Assembly (NCBI GenBank): GCA_965204905.1
Contig: OZ242042.1
Coordinates: 2,418,001-2,482,000 of the forward strand
Length of the DNA stretch: 64,000 nt
Direction: 5' to 3'
Source of the DNA: Bin87 sp965204905
GTDB taxonomy: Bacteria > Chloroflexota > Dehalococcoidia > Lucifugimonadales > UBA3495
In this document: piece after piece, positions 7,980-16,629 of the stretch
Layout: every line of letters starts with the position of its first letter
Numbering within the stretch: position 1 is the stretch's first letter
Notes under the pieces: model-generated
What the model was told of the DNA's origin: nothing
Database searches by the model: none
What the model saw: only the letters and a program-made list of their open reading frames with translations
Position numbers and translations under genes: made by a program

Positions 7980-8975
7980 CTATGCGCTCGATGCAATGAT
8001 CCGCAAAGTGTGGTTGAAGATTTCGTTAAAGAACTCGGATTGGAGATTTTCATTCGACAATAATTCAACGAGCGGAAAGTCCTTTTCAAACAATCGGCTT
8101 TGGTCAAGCCGTCGCCGCATTTCCGGAGTGATTACGCCGGCGACAAGAAAATTCTTGCAGCGTCGGTTGACTTCAATCGCTGCTTGAGCGGATTTTTCAG
8201 CGGCGCCCAAGCGCTCCAGAGCGCCGGCCGGGTCAATACCACCCTTGATTTCAATCGTGGCTTCAAGCGAATCGTCCTGACGGAAGGCAACGTCAGGCTC
8301 TGAACTGAACGTCATCACGAACCCGTCCCGCAGTATGTAATCTCCATTGCCAGGAACAGCCGGCAGCGAATCGGCATCAGAGTAGTCCGGGGCTAACAGT
8401 AGGGAATTCTCAAACAGGTACTGCAACAGTAAACGACGAATTCTCTGTTCGGAGAGTCTGCCAATTGTATTCCGCATCGAACCATCGAAGGTTATGCCCA
8501 ACGATGCGATGATATTGCGGTAGCCGTTTTCCAGAGTCCAGTCCGTGGTGTTTTCTACGATTGACGAAATTACGCTGTTGTACAGTCCGGCAACTTGTCT
8601 GGCGGGTTCAGGCGTCACCCTCGGCTTGCGCCGTCTTTCGTCTGGAGGAGATTCCCAGTTGACCACCGAGCGCGCCTGGTTCTGCACTTCTTTCAAGGAT
8701 AGCCCACCGATGCCCCGGTAGTATAGTGACACGAAAGGCTCTTCCACCAGCATATTGGGATGACAGAATACGCTGACCGGGTTCAGCCGCAAGCTACGCA
8801 CGTGTTCCCACGCACCTTGGGAGATCAGGTATGACTCAATGGACTCGGCAAAGTCGAAGCGACTGCTAAGAGACGCCACTGCAAGGCGCACTCTTGCATC
8901 CAGTCGCTTTTGCAGACTGTCTGTGAGATTTTGCGAACGCAACTGGCTGAGCCGCCGCCGGTAGTCGCTACTCAT
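7980..8975 (-). CDS. XcyI-type restriction endonuclease
   Basis: A 331-aa protein from ATG at 8975, chosen because it overlaps the methyltransferase stop by 4 bp (ATGA); an ATG 8 codons upstream is also open. A metal-binding nuclease core is visible as EPDVAFRQDD followed by ATIEIKGGIDPAGALERLGA, i.e. D...E-x-K. This C-terminal region resembles the XcyI family, whose founding enzyme cuts CCCGGG. Its position directly after a DNA methyltransferase supports a type II R-M system. The actual target site is not deducible. Lower GC than neighbours suggests transfer. Confidence 0.75.
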   Translation of the reverse strand: MSSDYRRRLSQLRSQNLTDSLQKRLDARVRLAVASLSSRFDFAESIESYLISQGAWEHVRSLRLNPVSVFCHPNMLVEEPFVSLYYRGIGGLSLKEVQNQARSVVNWESPPDERRRKPRVTPEPARQVAGLYNSVISSIVENTTDWTLENGYRNIIASLGITFDGSMRNTIGRLSEQRIRRLLLQYLFENSLLLAPDYSDADSLPAVPGNGDYILRDGFVMTFSSEPDVAFRQDDSLEATIEIKGGIDPAGALERLGAAEKSAQAAIEVNRRCKNFLVAGVITPEMRRRLDQSRLFEKDFPLVELLSNENLQSEFFNEIFNHTLRIIASSA

Positions 8976-10399
8976 CTTCGCACCCACCAATAGACGCATT
9001 TCCGCAGTTCCTTGCGGCCAAACCGTCCCATCTGCTGACTGGCGTTGCCTTTGCCCCTAGCCAACGTCCAAATCACTTTTGTGTGAAACCCGCATTGCTC
9101 GGCAAGGTCGGACAATATCAAATCCACCGGCACTTCTTCGCCGTGATACTGCACGTTGTCGTTCACCATAAATACCGACGCGCCGGGTCGGCAGACTCTC
9201 GACAGCTCGGAGACTACTACCGACATTTCCATGAAGTAATTCCGAACCAACCGTATGACGTGCGGGTTAGGCAGTTCACCCCGTTGATTGGCGCTCTCCA
9301 AGGCCTCCGTTATTTCCCTAATCGCCCCGTGCCGATCAAATCGGGCCAGCGCATCGCCGTGGCCAGCCGAAAGCTGCTCGCGCTTGGAACGGTTTTCAAC
9401 GGTGGCTGACAGCAAACTCTGGCGCAGCGTGCTGATGCCCTGGTTATCGTAACCCAGCCAAGCTAACTCCAGCGCGTAGGTACGGGTGTAATCGTACCGA
9501 TTGGCGTAAGGCGGTGAGGTAATCACTGCATCAACGGAGTCAGTGGGTAATTCTGGCAGGGCATCGTAACAGGAACTTTCAATAATCCGTACATCTTCAG
9601 CCTCATAACGCCCAGCCAATGCCGGCAAGTCCGCGGCGATATTGTCAATCCTACTGTGCAGAGACACCTCGTAAGGCAATACGTGCCGTTTCTCCATCCG
9701 GGCCTTGAGTTTACGACCGGAGCGATGATCCCAGCGCAGATACTGGCCGTCTTTGCTGGTCCAGCTGGCATCTTCCAGAGCTGCCATTGCAGCCAGCGCG
9801 AGCAGTGCGGTCTCTGGCGTTGCTTCCGCCTGACGCAACCAGTTGCGGGCAGCAGCTATCTTGGCCTCACTGTCCGATGGGAACGCCTTTTCGGTGATAC
9901 GAATGTGGGGGAACCAATCCACTTCCGGCGCGCCGCGCGCAGTTGCAACGTATTTCAGGAAAGCCGTCGCTTGCCGCCCAAAAGCCGAGTGGTCAATGGC
10001 AGGGGCGGCCAACAAGGCGTTAGAGACATTAACCCCTACCGGCAATATCTCGACGCCTATTCCCTGCCATCCTTCGCGGGCCGCAGTAATTGGCGCAATG
10101 CCGGTGCCGGCGAATGGGTCCAGCAGGAGACCGCGTTCGTCCAGAAAACCCAGCAGATAGCACACCAAGGCAGCACTGAAACCTTCCTTGAACTTGAACC
10201 ACCGAAACCCCGGAGTTTGTCTATTGGATTGCCAAGAAACCAACGAACGCGACAGGTCGGGATTGACGGCGATTCGGTCAGCAAAGCGCGCCAGCAATCC
10301 ATCCCGCCGGCGCGTCGTTGCGCTAGAGGTGGGGGTTCCGTCAGTAGAGAACTCCGGGAACGCGCGGTTTCCTCTAATGGTGTCGAGCAAACTCGTCAT
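8972..10399 (-). CDS. Site-specific DNA methyltransferase of the R-M pair
   Basis: A protein of about 475 aa from ATG at 10399; an alternative GTG at 10504 adds 35 residues, and neither has a strong ribosome site. Motif I DPFAGTG lies at residues 94-100 and the catalytic TSPPY at 294-298, so the AdoMet-binding motif precedes the catalytic one. An S/N-P-P-Y motif marks an amino-methyltransferase (m4C or m6A). It protects host DNA from the endonuclease encoded immediately downstream. The long segment between the motifs (about residues 105-290) may hold target recognition. Confidence 0.82.
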   Translation of the reverse strand: MTSLLDTIRGNRAFPEFSTDGTPTSSATTRRRDGLLARFADRIAVNPDLSRSLVSWQSNRQTPGFRWFKFKEGFSAALVCYLLGFLDERGLLLDPFAGTGIAPITAAREGWQGIGVEILPVGVNVSNALLAAPAIDHSAFGRQATAFLKYVATARGAPEVDWFPHIRITEKAFPSDSEAKIAAARNWLRQAEATPETALLALAAMAALEDASWTSKDGQYLRWDHRSGRKLKARMEKRHVLPYEVSLHSRIDNIAADLPALAGRYEAEDVRIIESSCYDALPELPTDSVDAVITSPPYANRYDYTRTYALELAWLGYDNQGISTLRQSLLSATVENRSKREQLSAGHGDALARFDRHGAIREITEALESANQRGELPNPHVIRLVRNYFMEMSVVVSELSRVCRPGASVFMVNDNVQYHGEEVPVDLILSDLAEQCGFHTKVIWTLARGKGNASQQMGRFGRKELRKCVYWWVRR

Positions 10400-10492
10400 A
10401 ATGTGCGCTGACCGCGCCATCGGTTGTCGCATGGTATCCAGGATGCGCAAGTTTCCCCCAGCACCGTGTAGGGCGTCAACCCTATGGCGGTC

Positions 10493-10516
10493 ATTATGTT
10501 GCACTGCTCGCCGCCA
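10493..10516 (+). repeat. 24-bp direct repeat, copy 1
   Basis: ATTATGTT(G/A)CACTGCTCG followed by CCG(C/T)CA is found here and at 13037-13060 with 22 of 24 bases identical and in the same orientation. The two copies flank the 5'-nucleotidase gene. Copy 1 overlaps the upstream candidate start of the methyltransferase gene. Role unknown. Confidence 0.45.
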
Positions 10517-10624
10517 GTAATACGATTTCTACGACAACCCGATTCCCCTACATGAGGTAGGCCATACCAAAGATTCGGAGCGCACCTCCCCATCTCGGGT
10601 GTCTGGTGGAACATCCGCGTCCAA

Positions 10625-12964
10625 CTACCGGAAAACGGTATCAGTTTTGCCTGGGATGCCGAGGTTCTGGATACGCTGGTCATCCAGTGGTGGTGTTTCC
10701 GGCCGGTTGAAGGGCGTCTCTGCATGGAAGTGCGCCAGGTACTCGGCAAGGGCGTCCTGTTCCTTGCCGGGAGCGAAGGCATCGGCCAGTCCAGGGTCGG
10801 CGGCAGACACTGGCCCATCAATGACGCCGTTGGCGTTGGCGTCGGGGAAATCGGAGTCGTGCGGATTGTACTGGCCGGCCTCGCCGCTGAAGTCAATGCG
10901 ACCCGGCTGCGGCACCGGGAACGGGTAGCCACTGCCGCCGTTGGCCAGGAAGTTCAGCGTAGCCATCTTGATCACGCGCTCCGGGTCTCCCACCAACTCG
11001 CTGCCTTCCACTACGCGGTCGCTGACCTCGCCATTGTCATCAATCACCGCCAGGGAACGAACGCGGTGGCCCGAGGGAGCCGCCGGGTCGAAACTGAAGC
11101 GCATCCCGCCCACTTGAGGGAACCCGCCGGAAGGGACCGTTCCGATGCCATCGGCCGCGATGGTGTGCTCGATGACTTCCACCAGTTGCCGGGCCGTCAG
11201 GGGCACGATGACCACACCGTTGTCAAAGCGCAGGGCGCCTTGAATGTCGAATTGGGATACGTCGCCTTGTAGCTTCCCGGTTGCAGGATTGGCCGAGGGT
11301 GGCAAGAATTGTACGTCCGCCGGATCGGTTGTGCCGGGAGGTTGAAGCACCACACCGATGGCGTCGCGGATGCCGCCGCTGTTTTTGAGGGATACCTGCA
11401 CATCGGGATCAACCTGCCGGGCTATCCAAAGGAAAGCATCCGCCACCAGGTTGCCCATATTGCTTTCCTGAGTACGCACGGCGCCGCGCCGACCATCCAG
11501 GTACACGTCGGTCCGACCTATGATGTTGCCGTCGCGGACGACAAGGACGCTGCGCAGGGATTCGGCGACGCTGGCCACTTCCGGTATCGGCTGACCGGCG
11601 AAAGCCTGACCACCCTGGCGGTCGGTGGCGTAGGCACCGCTGAGGTACTGGTCTATGGAGTCGGGAATCACGCGGCCCGCATCGTCAAATTTCACCACCA
11701 GCCGGCCCAGATATTTGTAGTCGCCGTCGGTGTTGACCAGCAGCACGGGCGCGTCGTCCGCGGCGCGGTAGGTCAGGGGATAAGTATCGTGCGCCGTGTC
11801 GCCGTGCCGCAGCCGGTCGGTTGCGTCGGCCAGCAGCGTGTTGGAACCACCGGCGACAATTATGTCAACGTTTTCCAGCCGGGTAGCAAGGGCTTGCTCG
11901 ATGTTAATGCGCTGCATGTGGGACAGCAGGATGACCTTGTTGATGCCCTGGCCGGTCAGTTCGTCCACGGCGCCCTGAATGATGGCAGCCAGCGCATCCA
12001 CGTCGAAGATGTCTTCCGGGGCTACGGTGATGGCGCCGGCTCCCGTGATGGAGGCCAGGGTCGGCGTGGTTGCGCCGACGATTCCGATGCGTTCGCCGCC
12101 CACCGTAATCACCGCGCTGCGCGCCAGGCTGCCGCCCACCAGCATCGCCTCCTGGGCGTCCGGGACCACCAGGCCGGCCAGGTTTTCATCGCCGCTGAAG
12201 TCCAGGTTGCTGGACAAATATGGGAACAAAGCCCCGGTGTAGATCTTGCTATCGTCGGTTTCGGAACCGATGACGCTGGCAAAGGCTGCGGTGCCCAGGT
12301 CAAGTTCGTGGTTGCCCAGCGCCGACGCCTGGAAACCCATGGCGTTGAGGAAGGCAATATCGCCCCTACCATTGCCGGCAATGCCCAGCAGGGCTTCGTT
12401 GGAATCGTCGCCGGCGGCGAAGTAGCGGGGGCCGGGGACGTAATTATCTCCCGAGCTCAACACCAGTGTGTTGTTGGGAAATTGCGCGCGGAAACCGTCG
12501 AGCATGGCAGAGAAGTTTTCGACGTTCTCCAAAGCGCCCACCGCGCTGTCCATGTCGGCGGCGTGGAGCAGTTGCAAAGTGAAGGGCGAACCAGCGGGCA
12601 GCGGCGATTGAGCCGGAGGGTGAACTGTCGCCGGCGGCTGGAGTAAACCGGCCGCCAATGCTTGTTGCAGCTGCGCCGCTTTGGCATCAATATCGCTGAC
12701 AATACGGTCGATTTCGGATTCCAACCGGCGAATGTCATCGGCAGACGCGGCGGGGGATTCCGCGGGGGCCGGCGCGCTGGCGGGCTGGGGCGAGGCAGCA
12801 ACATCTTGCTTCAGGGTGGCTACTTCCCCACGCAGGGCCGCCACGTCGGCCTGAACCGCCGATAACTCCGGGCCACTACTGTCGCCGCACGCCGCAATCG
12901 CAAGCGCCACCAGTATCACGATTCCGAGTGCCCATCCCCGGCGCGCCGATATACTTCCGTTCAT
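10625..12964 (-). CDS. Lipoprotein 5'-nucleotidase/metallophosphoesterase (UshA-like)
   Basis: About 779 aa from ATG at 12964 (a GTG five codons upstream is also open). A lipoprotein signal is clear: hydrophobic VILVALAIAAC with the lipidated cysteine, then a Glu/Ala-rich segment that may form a coiled coil. A calcineurin-like phosphoesterase domain follows (LLHAADMDSAVGAL, SSGDNYV, LGNHELDLG), then a 5'-nucleotidase C-terminal domain (QESNMGNLVADAFLW). The first metal motif reads D-M-D rather than the usual D-x-H. It probably cleaves extracellular nucleotides for phosphate or nucleoside uptake at the cell surface. A minus-strand TACAAT box lies at 13006-13011. Confidence 0.85.
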   Translation of the reverse strand: MNGSISARRGWALGIVILVALAIAACGDSSGPELSAVQADVAALRGEVATLKQDVAASPQPASAPAPAESPAASADDIRRLESEIDRIVSDIDAKAAQLQQALAAGLLQPPATVHPPAQSPLPAGSPFTLQLLHAADMDSAVGALENVENFSAMLDGFRAQFPNNTLVLSSGDNYVPGPRYFAAGDDSNEALLGIAGNGRGDIAFLNAMGFQASALGNHELDLGTAAFASVIGSETDDSKIYTGALFPYLSSNLDFSGDENLAGLVVPDAQEAMLVGGSLARSAVITVGGERIGIVGATTPTLASITGAGAITVAPEDIFDVDALAAIIQGAVDELTGQGINKVILLSHMQRINIEQALATRLENVDIIVAGGSNTLLADATDRLRHGDTAHDTYPLTYRAADDAPVLLVNTDGDYKYLGRLVVKFDDAGRVIPDSIDQYLSGAYATDRQGGQAFAGQPIPEVASVAESLRSVLVVRDGNIIGRTDVYLDGRRGAVRTQESNMGNLVADAFLWIARQVDPDVQVSLKNSGGIRDAIGVVLQPPGTTDPADVQFLPPSANPATGKLQGDVSQFDIQGALRFDNGVVIVPLTARQLVEVIEHTIAADGIGTVPSGGFPQVGGMRFSFDPAAPSGHRVRSLAVIDDNGEVSDRVVEGSELVGDPERVIKMATLNFLANGGSGYPFPVPQPGRIDFSGEAGQYNPHDSDFPDANANGVIDGPVSAADPGLADAFAPGKEQDALAEYLAHFHAETPFNRPETPPLDDQRIQNLGIPGKTDTVFR

Positions 12965-13036
12965 AGCGCTTATATTCACTCCTTTGATATGGTCAGCGGC
13001 GAAGTATTGTACATGAATCGCTTTGGTTCAGGGCAG

Positions 13037-13060
13037 ATTATGTTACACTGCTCGCCGTCA
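13037..13060 (+). repeat. 24-bp direct repeat, copy 2 (contains a TGTTACACT promoter-like box)
   Basis: Second copy of the element at 10493-10516. It includes TGTTACACT (13041-13049), which fits an extended -10 for the plus-strand gene at 13096. The shared sequence may therefore be a promoter copied together with its flank. Confidence 0.4.
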
Positions 13061-13095
13061 ATCCGACCCTGAAATCACAGCACAGGAGGCACACC

Positions 13096-13755
13096 ATGCC
13101 AAAGATGCGCGGCACCGGCCTGATGATGGTCTGGTGCGAAGTTCCTGCCGACGTCGAGGAAGAGTTCAACCAGTGGTACAACACCGAGCATTTACAGGAA
13201 CTGCTAGCGGTTCCGGGCGTGCTCAACGCTGCCCGCTATGAGGCGACCAGCAGCGGCCCCAAGCACCTGGCGATGTATGAGCTGGAATCCGCCGACGTGA
13301 TCAACACCGACGCTTTCAAGAACCGGCCGCCGACGCCGTGGGGCCAGAAAGTCGGTCCCAGGGCCGTTGCGACGACCCTGATCAACAACGTGTACACGAT
13401 GATCCACCCGACCGGCCTGTCCGATGCGTTGGCCAACTCCGATATGTCGCCGGCGTTGCAGATCGGGCGGATGGACGTACCCGCCGAGAGCGATGAGGAA
13501 TGGAACAACTGGTACTCCGGCGTGTACGTGCCGAATTACGAGAAAGTTCCCGGCTGCATCCGCGGGCGCCGCTGGAAGGCGGTGCGCGGCGAGCCGGCCT
13601 ACGCCACCGTGTACGAGTTCGAAAACCCCGAAGTGTCATCGACCGCGGCCTGGCTGGAGCAGCGCGAAGCGCACCCCGACAACGGCCGAATGCGCGACGT
13701 GATGACGCACGCCCTTGGATCACCGGGCATCTGGCGCAAGACATTCCAGCCGTAG
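13096..13755 (+). CDS. Duplicated dimeric alpha/beta-barrel (EthD-like) protein
   Basis: A 219-aa protein with AGGAGG 6 nt before ATG. Two ferredoxin-like halves are visible. The first (about 1-100) contains EFNQWYNTEHLQELLAVPGV and the second (about 115-215) contains EWNNWYSGVYVPNYEKVPGC. These match the W-Y/N-x-x-H pattern of EthD/DUF4286-type stress-responsive barrel proteins. A fused pair would form one barrel within a chain. Substrate and reaction are unknown, and the conserved His of the first half is not kept in the second. Confidence 0.6.
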   Translation: MPKMRGTGLMMVWCEVPADVEEEFNQWYNTEHLQELLAVPGVLNAARYEATSSGPKHLAMYELESADVINTDAFKNRPPTPWGQKVGPRAVATTLINNVYTMIHPTGLSDALANSDMSPALQIGRMDVPAESDEEWNNWYSGVYVPNYEKVPGCIRGRRWKAVRGEPAYATVYEFENPEVSSTAAWLEQREAHPDNGRMRDVMTHALGSPGIWRKTFQP

Positions 13756-13792
13756 GCGGGCCGGGGGAACCCGCCGCGATAGCGTACAATAT

Positions 13793-13816
13793 AGGGGCGA
13801 GTGATGATTCGCCCCT
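13793..13816. repeat. 24-bp palindromic element AGGGGCGA-N8-TCGCCCCT, copy 1
   Basis: Perfect 8-bp arms with loop GTGATGAT; here the arms extend to 11 bp (13790-13819). Two more copies of the same 8+8+8 architecture are at 16580-16603 and 54061-54084. This copy follows a TACAAT box (13785-13790) and overlaps the upstream candidate start codons of the next gene. It looks like a REP-type or miniature mobile palindrome. Confidence 0.7.
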
Positions 13817-13839
13817 ATATCTTTGCAGGTGGATTCCAG

Positions 13840-14409
13840 TTGTTCGGCAAGATTGCGAATCAGGTTGGGTTGACAGTCCTGGCGCTCCTGGGCATCGGCA
13901 TGGTTCTGCCTGCCAGCGCGTGGGCGCAGGACATCATCGGCCCCGAAACGCGCCGCACCGCGGCCCAGGCCGGTCCCTATGCGGTGGATGTAGAGGCTAA
14001 ACCACTGCCCTCTCTGCAATCCGTCCAGTTCATCGTCCAGGTCCGCGACGCTGCCTCCGGTGCGCCGGTGCCTGACGCCAAAGTAACCGTGCATACCTCC
14101 CGGCAGAGCAGCGACGAAGCCGGCTACGCTCACGCCAGTCCCGTCAGCCCCGGCGTCTATTTCGCCACCGTGAAAATGGACAACCCAGGAGTCTGGGATA
14201 CGGTGCTGGACATTGAGGAACCCGGCGGCGAATCGTACCCGGTGGACGGTTTTGAATTTAACGTCATTCCGCCCGCCAGCAATGCCGAGGCCGGTTACGT
14301 GTTCATCGGCGTCGCGGTGATTCTGGCCGCCGGCGCCGGCTACCTGGTGTGGCGCATCCGGCGGAACCAACGGCAGCGGGCCGAAAGGTCGGAGAGTACG
14401 GCAGCATGA
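13840..14409 (+). CDS. Secreted FixH/YtkA-like protein with C-terminal membrane anchor
   Basis: About 189 aa if translation starts at TTG 13840, which has AGGTGG 8 nt upstream and gives a normal signal peptide (LTVLALLGIGMVLPASAWAQ, cleavage after AWA). GTG 13801 or ATG 13804 are alternatives but lie inside a palindromic element. The mature part is an Ig-like YtkA/FixH domain (VRDAASGAPVPDAKVTVHT, GVYFATVKMDNPGVWDTVLD). A C-terminal helix (YVFIGVAVILAAGAGYLVW) and basic tail anchor it. It overlaps the oxidase assembly gene by 4 bp, suggesting a copper or oxidase assembly role; that is inference. Confidence 0.65.
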   Translation: MFGKIANQVGLTVLALLGIGMVLPASAWAQDIIGPETRRTAAQAGPYAVDVEAKPLPSLQSVQFIVQVRDAASGAPVPDAKVTVHTSRQSSDEAGYAHASPVSPGVYFATVKMDNPGVWDTVLDIEEPGGESYPVDGFEFNVIPPASNAEAGYVFIGVAVILAAGAGYLVWRIRRNQRQRAERSESTAA

Positions 14410-15380
14410 TGCGGCGGGCAGTACCGATTGGCTTCGCGGCCGGCGCACTGGCGACGCTAGCGGTAGGCGTGGGCATCGCGTCGGCGCACCAGGGGATTCC
14501 ACCGGGTCAGACGCCGTTGACCGCATGGGGGTTCATCACCAATCCGGTCCCCAGTCTATTCCTGCTGGCGTCCCTTTATTTCTACATCAACGGCTTGAAC
14601 AACTGGCCGAATCCAACGCATCCCGTAAGCAATTGGCAAAAAGCCAGCTTCTTCGCCGGCATCGTGGTGCTGTTTGCTGCGCTGCAATCGCCCATTGAGC
14701 CGCTGGCCGAGCACTACTTCTCAATCCACCAGGTCCAGCACATCCTGGTGCGCATGGTAGGCCCGCTATTGATCCTGCTGGGAGCGCCGCTGACGCCGAT
14801 GCTGCGCGGTATGCCCGCCTGGCTGCGGCAGGGCGTGATTCGTCGCATCGTGCGGACTTCGATTGCCCACTGGATTTACTGGAAGATTACCAACCCGGTC
14901 TTCACTATCGTTGCTTTCCTGGGTTTGCTGTTCTTCTGGCAGATCCCGGGACCCCACGACCTGGCGGTGCACAACGACTGGATGCACGAGTTGATGCACG
15001 GCACCATGCTGATCAGCGGGTTCCTGTTCTGGTGGATCGTGGTCGATCCCAAGCCGCACCGGTCGCGTCTGCACTACGGCCTGCGGGTACTGTACCTGGG
15101 GCTGATTGTGCTGCCCAACACGCTGCTGGGAGCGGCCATTACGTTCCAGGAGCGCCTGATCTATTCGGCCTATCAGGAACTGCCGCGTCCGTGGGAGGGT
15201 TTTTCGTACCTGTCCGACCAGCGTTTGGGCGGGCTGACCCTATGGGTTCCGGGCGACATGATGTGCATCATCGGCGCCGGCATCGTAATGTTCATGTGGT
15301 ACCAGCGGGAGATGGAACAGAACCCCAACCCGCCAATGCCAGTTCCGGTGGAGTCGGGCAGCGATGATGACGATGCGTGA
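14406..15380 (+). CDS. ctaG: caa3-type cytochrome c oxidase assembly factor CtaG-like
   Basis: About 324 aa from ATG 14406, which overlaps the previous stop as ATGA. It is a polytopic membrane protein with at least six hydrophobic helices. The caa3_CtaG signature is visible: LQSPIEPLAEHYFSIHQVQH, then LLGAPLTPMLRGMP, and conserved histidines in HNDWMHELMHGTML. The family helps insert copper into aa3/caa3 terminal oxidases. The acidic tail (ESGSDDDDA) is cytoplasmic or periplasmic depending on helix number. Function assigned from family. Confidence 0.8.
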   Translation: MMRRAVPIGFAAGALATLAVGVGIASAHQGIPPGQTPLTAWGFITNPVPSLFLLASLYFYINGLNNWPNPTHPVSNWQKASFFAGIVVLFAALQSPIEPLAEHYFSIHQVQHILVRMVGPLLILLGAPLTPMLRGMPAWLRQGVIRRIVRTSIAHWIYWKITNPVFTIVAFLGLLFFWQIPGPHDLAVHNDWMHELMHGTMLISGFLFWWIVVDPKPHRSRLHYGLRVLYLGLIVLPNTLLGAAITFQERLIYSAYQELPRPWEGFSYLSDQRLGGLTLWVPGDMMCIIGAGIVMFMWYQREMEQNPNPPMPVPVESGSDDDDA

Positions 15381-15430
15381 GTGATTGGATTAACGAAACT
15401 GAGCGGAGGCCCTAGTTAGGTGAGGAACTG

Positions 15431-16552
15431 ATGGCTAACAACAACGAAAAGCATCGCCCCGAACCCCGTTTCGACTGGTTCATACCCATAGACGGCGACG
15501 GAGATCGCGCCGGCACCCTGCGCGCGCAGCGTCCGCCCACCTTCGACTACCTGAAACGGGTTGCCCAAACCGCCGAGGACTGCGGTTTTTACTCCATGCT
15601 GATACCGACGCGGTTCGCCAACGGGCTGTTCTCGGAGGATGCCCCGTTGGCTGAGACCTGGACCACCGCCACGGCCCTCGCCGCGGTAACGTCGCGCATC
15701 CGGTTCCTGGTGGCCGTCCGTCCCGGGTTCATCGCGCTGGGGCTGTTCGCGCAGATGGCGGCGGCGTTCCACGAAATGTCCGGCGGTCGGCTGGACATCA
15801 ACATCGTCCCCGGCGGCATCCAGAACGACTTCGAGCGCGTCGGCGAGTTCAGCAGCCACGCCACCCGCTACGAGCGCGCCGAAGAGTTCATCGAAGCCTG
15901 CCGCGCGCTCTGGCAGGAACCGCAGCCAGTCAGCTATCAGGGCGACTTCTATCGGCTGGAAGATGCCTACTGCGCTCCCGCTCCGGGCGACGACGCCCCG
16001 CGTTTCTACCTGGGCGGCGCATCCCCCCGGGCGTTGGGCCTTTCGTCCCGGCAGGCGGATGTTCACCTGGGTTGGATCGAACCCTTGCCGGACACGACTC
16101 AGCGGGTCAACGACCTGCGTGAACAGTTGCAAGTAACCGGCCGGCCCGTGAATCTGGGGCTGCGTACCCACCTGGTGATCAGGGACAGTGAGGCGGAAGC
16201 CTGGGACGCCGCCCGCAGCCTCATCGCCGACGCCGCGCCGGAGGTCAAGGCGCAGCGCCAGACCGCCATCGCCGGCACGCCCATGGTCGGGCAGCAGGCT
16301 CAGGCCAGGGAGGCCGAAGATCATCGCCTGGGCAAACATCTCTGGAACGGACTGTCCGAGGTGCGGGTGAACTGCGGCAGCGCGCTAGTGGGCACGGCGG
16401 AGCAGGTGGCGGATGAATTGGTCGGCTACTGGCGGCTCGGCATTGACGAATTCATCCTGAGCGGGTTCCCTCACGTCGAGGAATGCGAACGCGCCGCCAG
16501 TGAACTGCTGCCCATATTGCGGGAACGCATCGAGACGGAACGGCAGCGTTAG
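15431..16552 (+). CDS. LLM-class flavin-dependent monooxygenase (SsuD-like)
   Basis: A 373-aa TIM-barrel protein of the bacterial luciferase-like family, with GTGAGGAACTG before ATG. Typical blocks are RIRFLVAVRPGFIALGLFAQ, SGGRLDINIVPGG, the dimer/FMN region around YLGGASP, and the C-terminal SGFPHVEECERAASELLP found in alkanesulfonate monooxygenases. With FMNH2 from a reductase it would oxidise a small organic substrate. No reductase gene is adjacent. Sulfonate use is suggested by the C-terminal match only. Confidence 0.8.
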   Translation: MANNNEKHRPEPRFDWFIPIDGDGDRAGTLRAQRPPTFDYLKRVAQTAEDCGFYSMLIPTRFANGLFSEDAPLAETWTTATALAAVTSRIRFLVAVRPGFIALGLFAQMAAAFHEMSGGRLDINIVPGGIQNDFERVGEFSSHATRYERAEEFIEACRALWQEPQPVSYQGDFYRLEDAYCAPAPGDDAPRFYLGGASPRALGLSSRQADVHLGWIEPLPDTTQRVNDLREQLQVTGRPVNLGLRTHLVIRDSEAEAWDAARSLIADAAPEVKAQRQTAIAGTPMVGQQAQAREAEDHRLGKHLWNGLSEVRVNCGSALVGTAEQVADELVGYWRLGIDEFILSGFPHVEECERAASELLPILRERIETERQR

Positions 16553-16579
16553 TTCCCATAGTAATCGCCGGAGCATGGT

Positions 16580-16603
16580 AGGGGCGACGCATGCGTCGCC
16601 CCT
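16580..16603. repeat. 24-bp palindromic element, copy 2 (perfect palindrome)
   Basis: AGGGGCGA-CGCATGCG-TCGCCCCT: the central 8 bases are themselves self-complementary, so all 24 bases form one palindrome. It lies between two convergent genes and has no T-run, so it could also act as a weak bidirectional transcription barrier. Confidence 0.7.
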
Positions 16604-16629
16604 GCGGTTTTAGCAGGTCGGCTCCTGGG

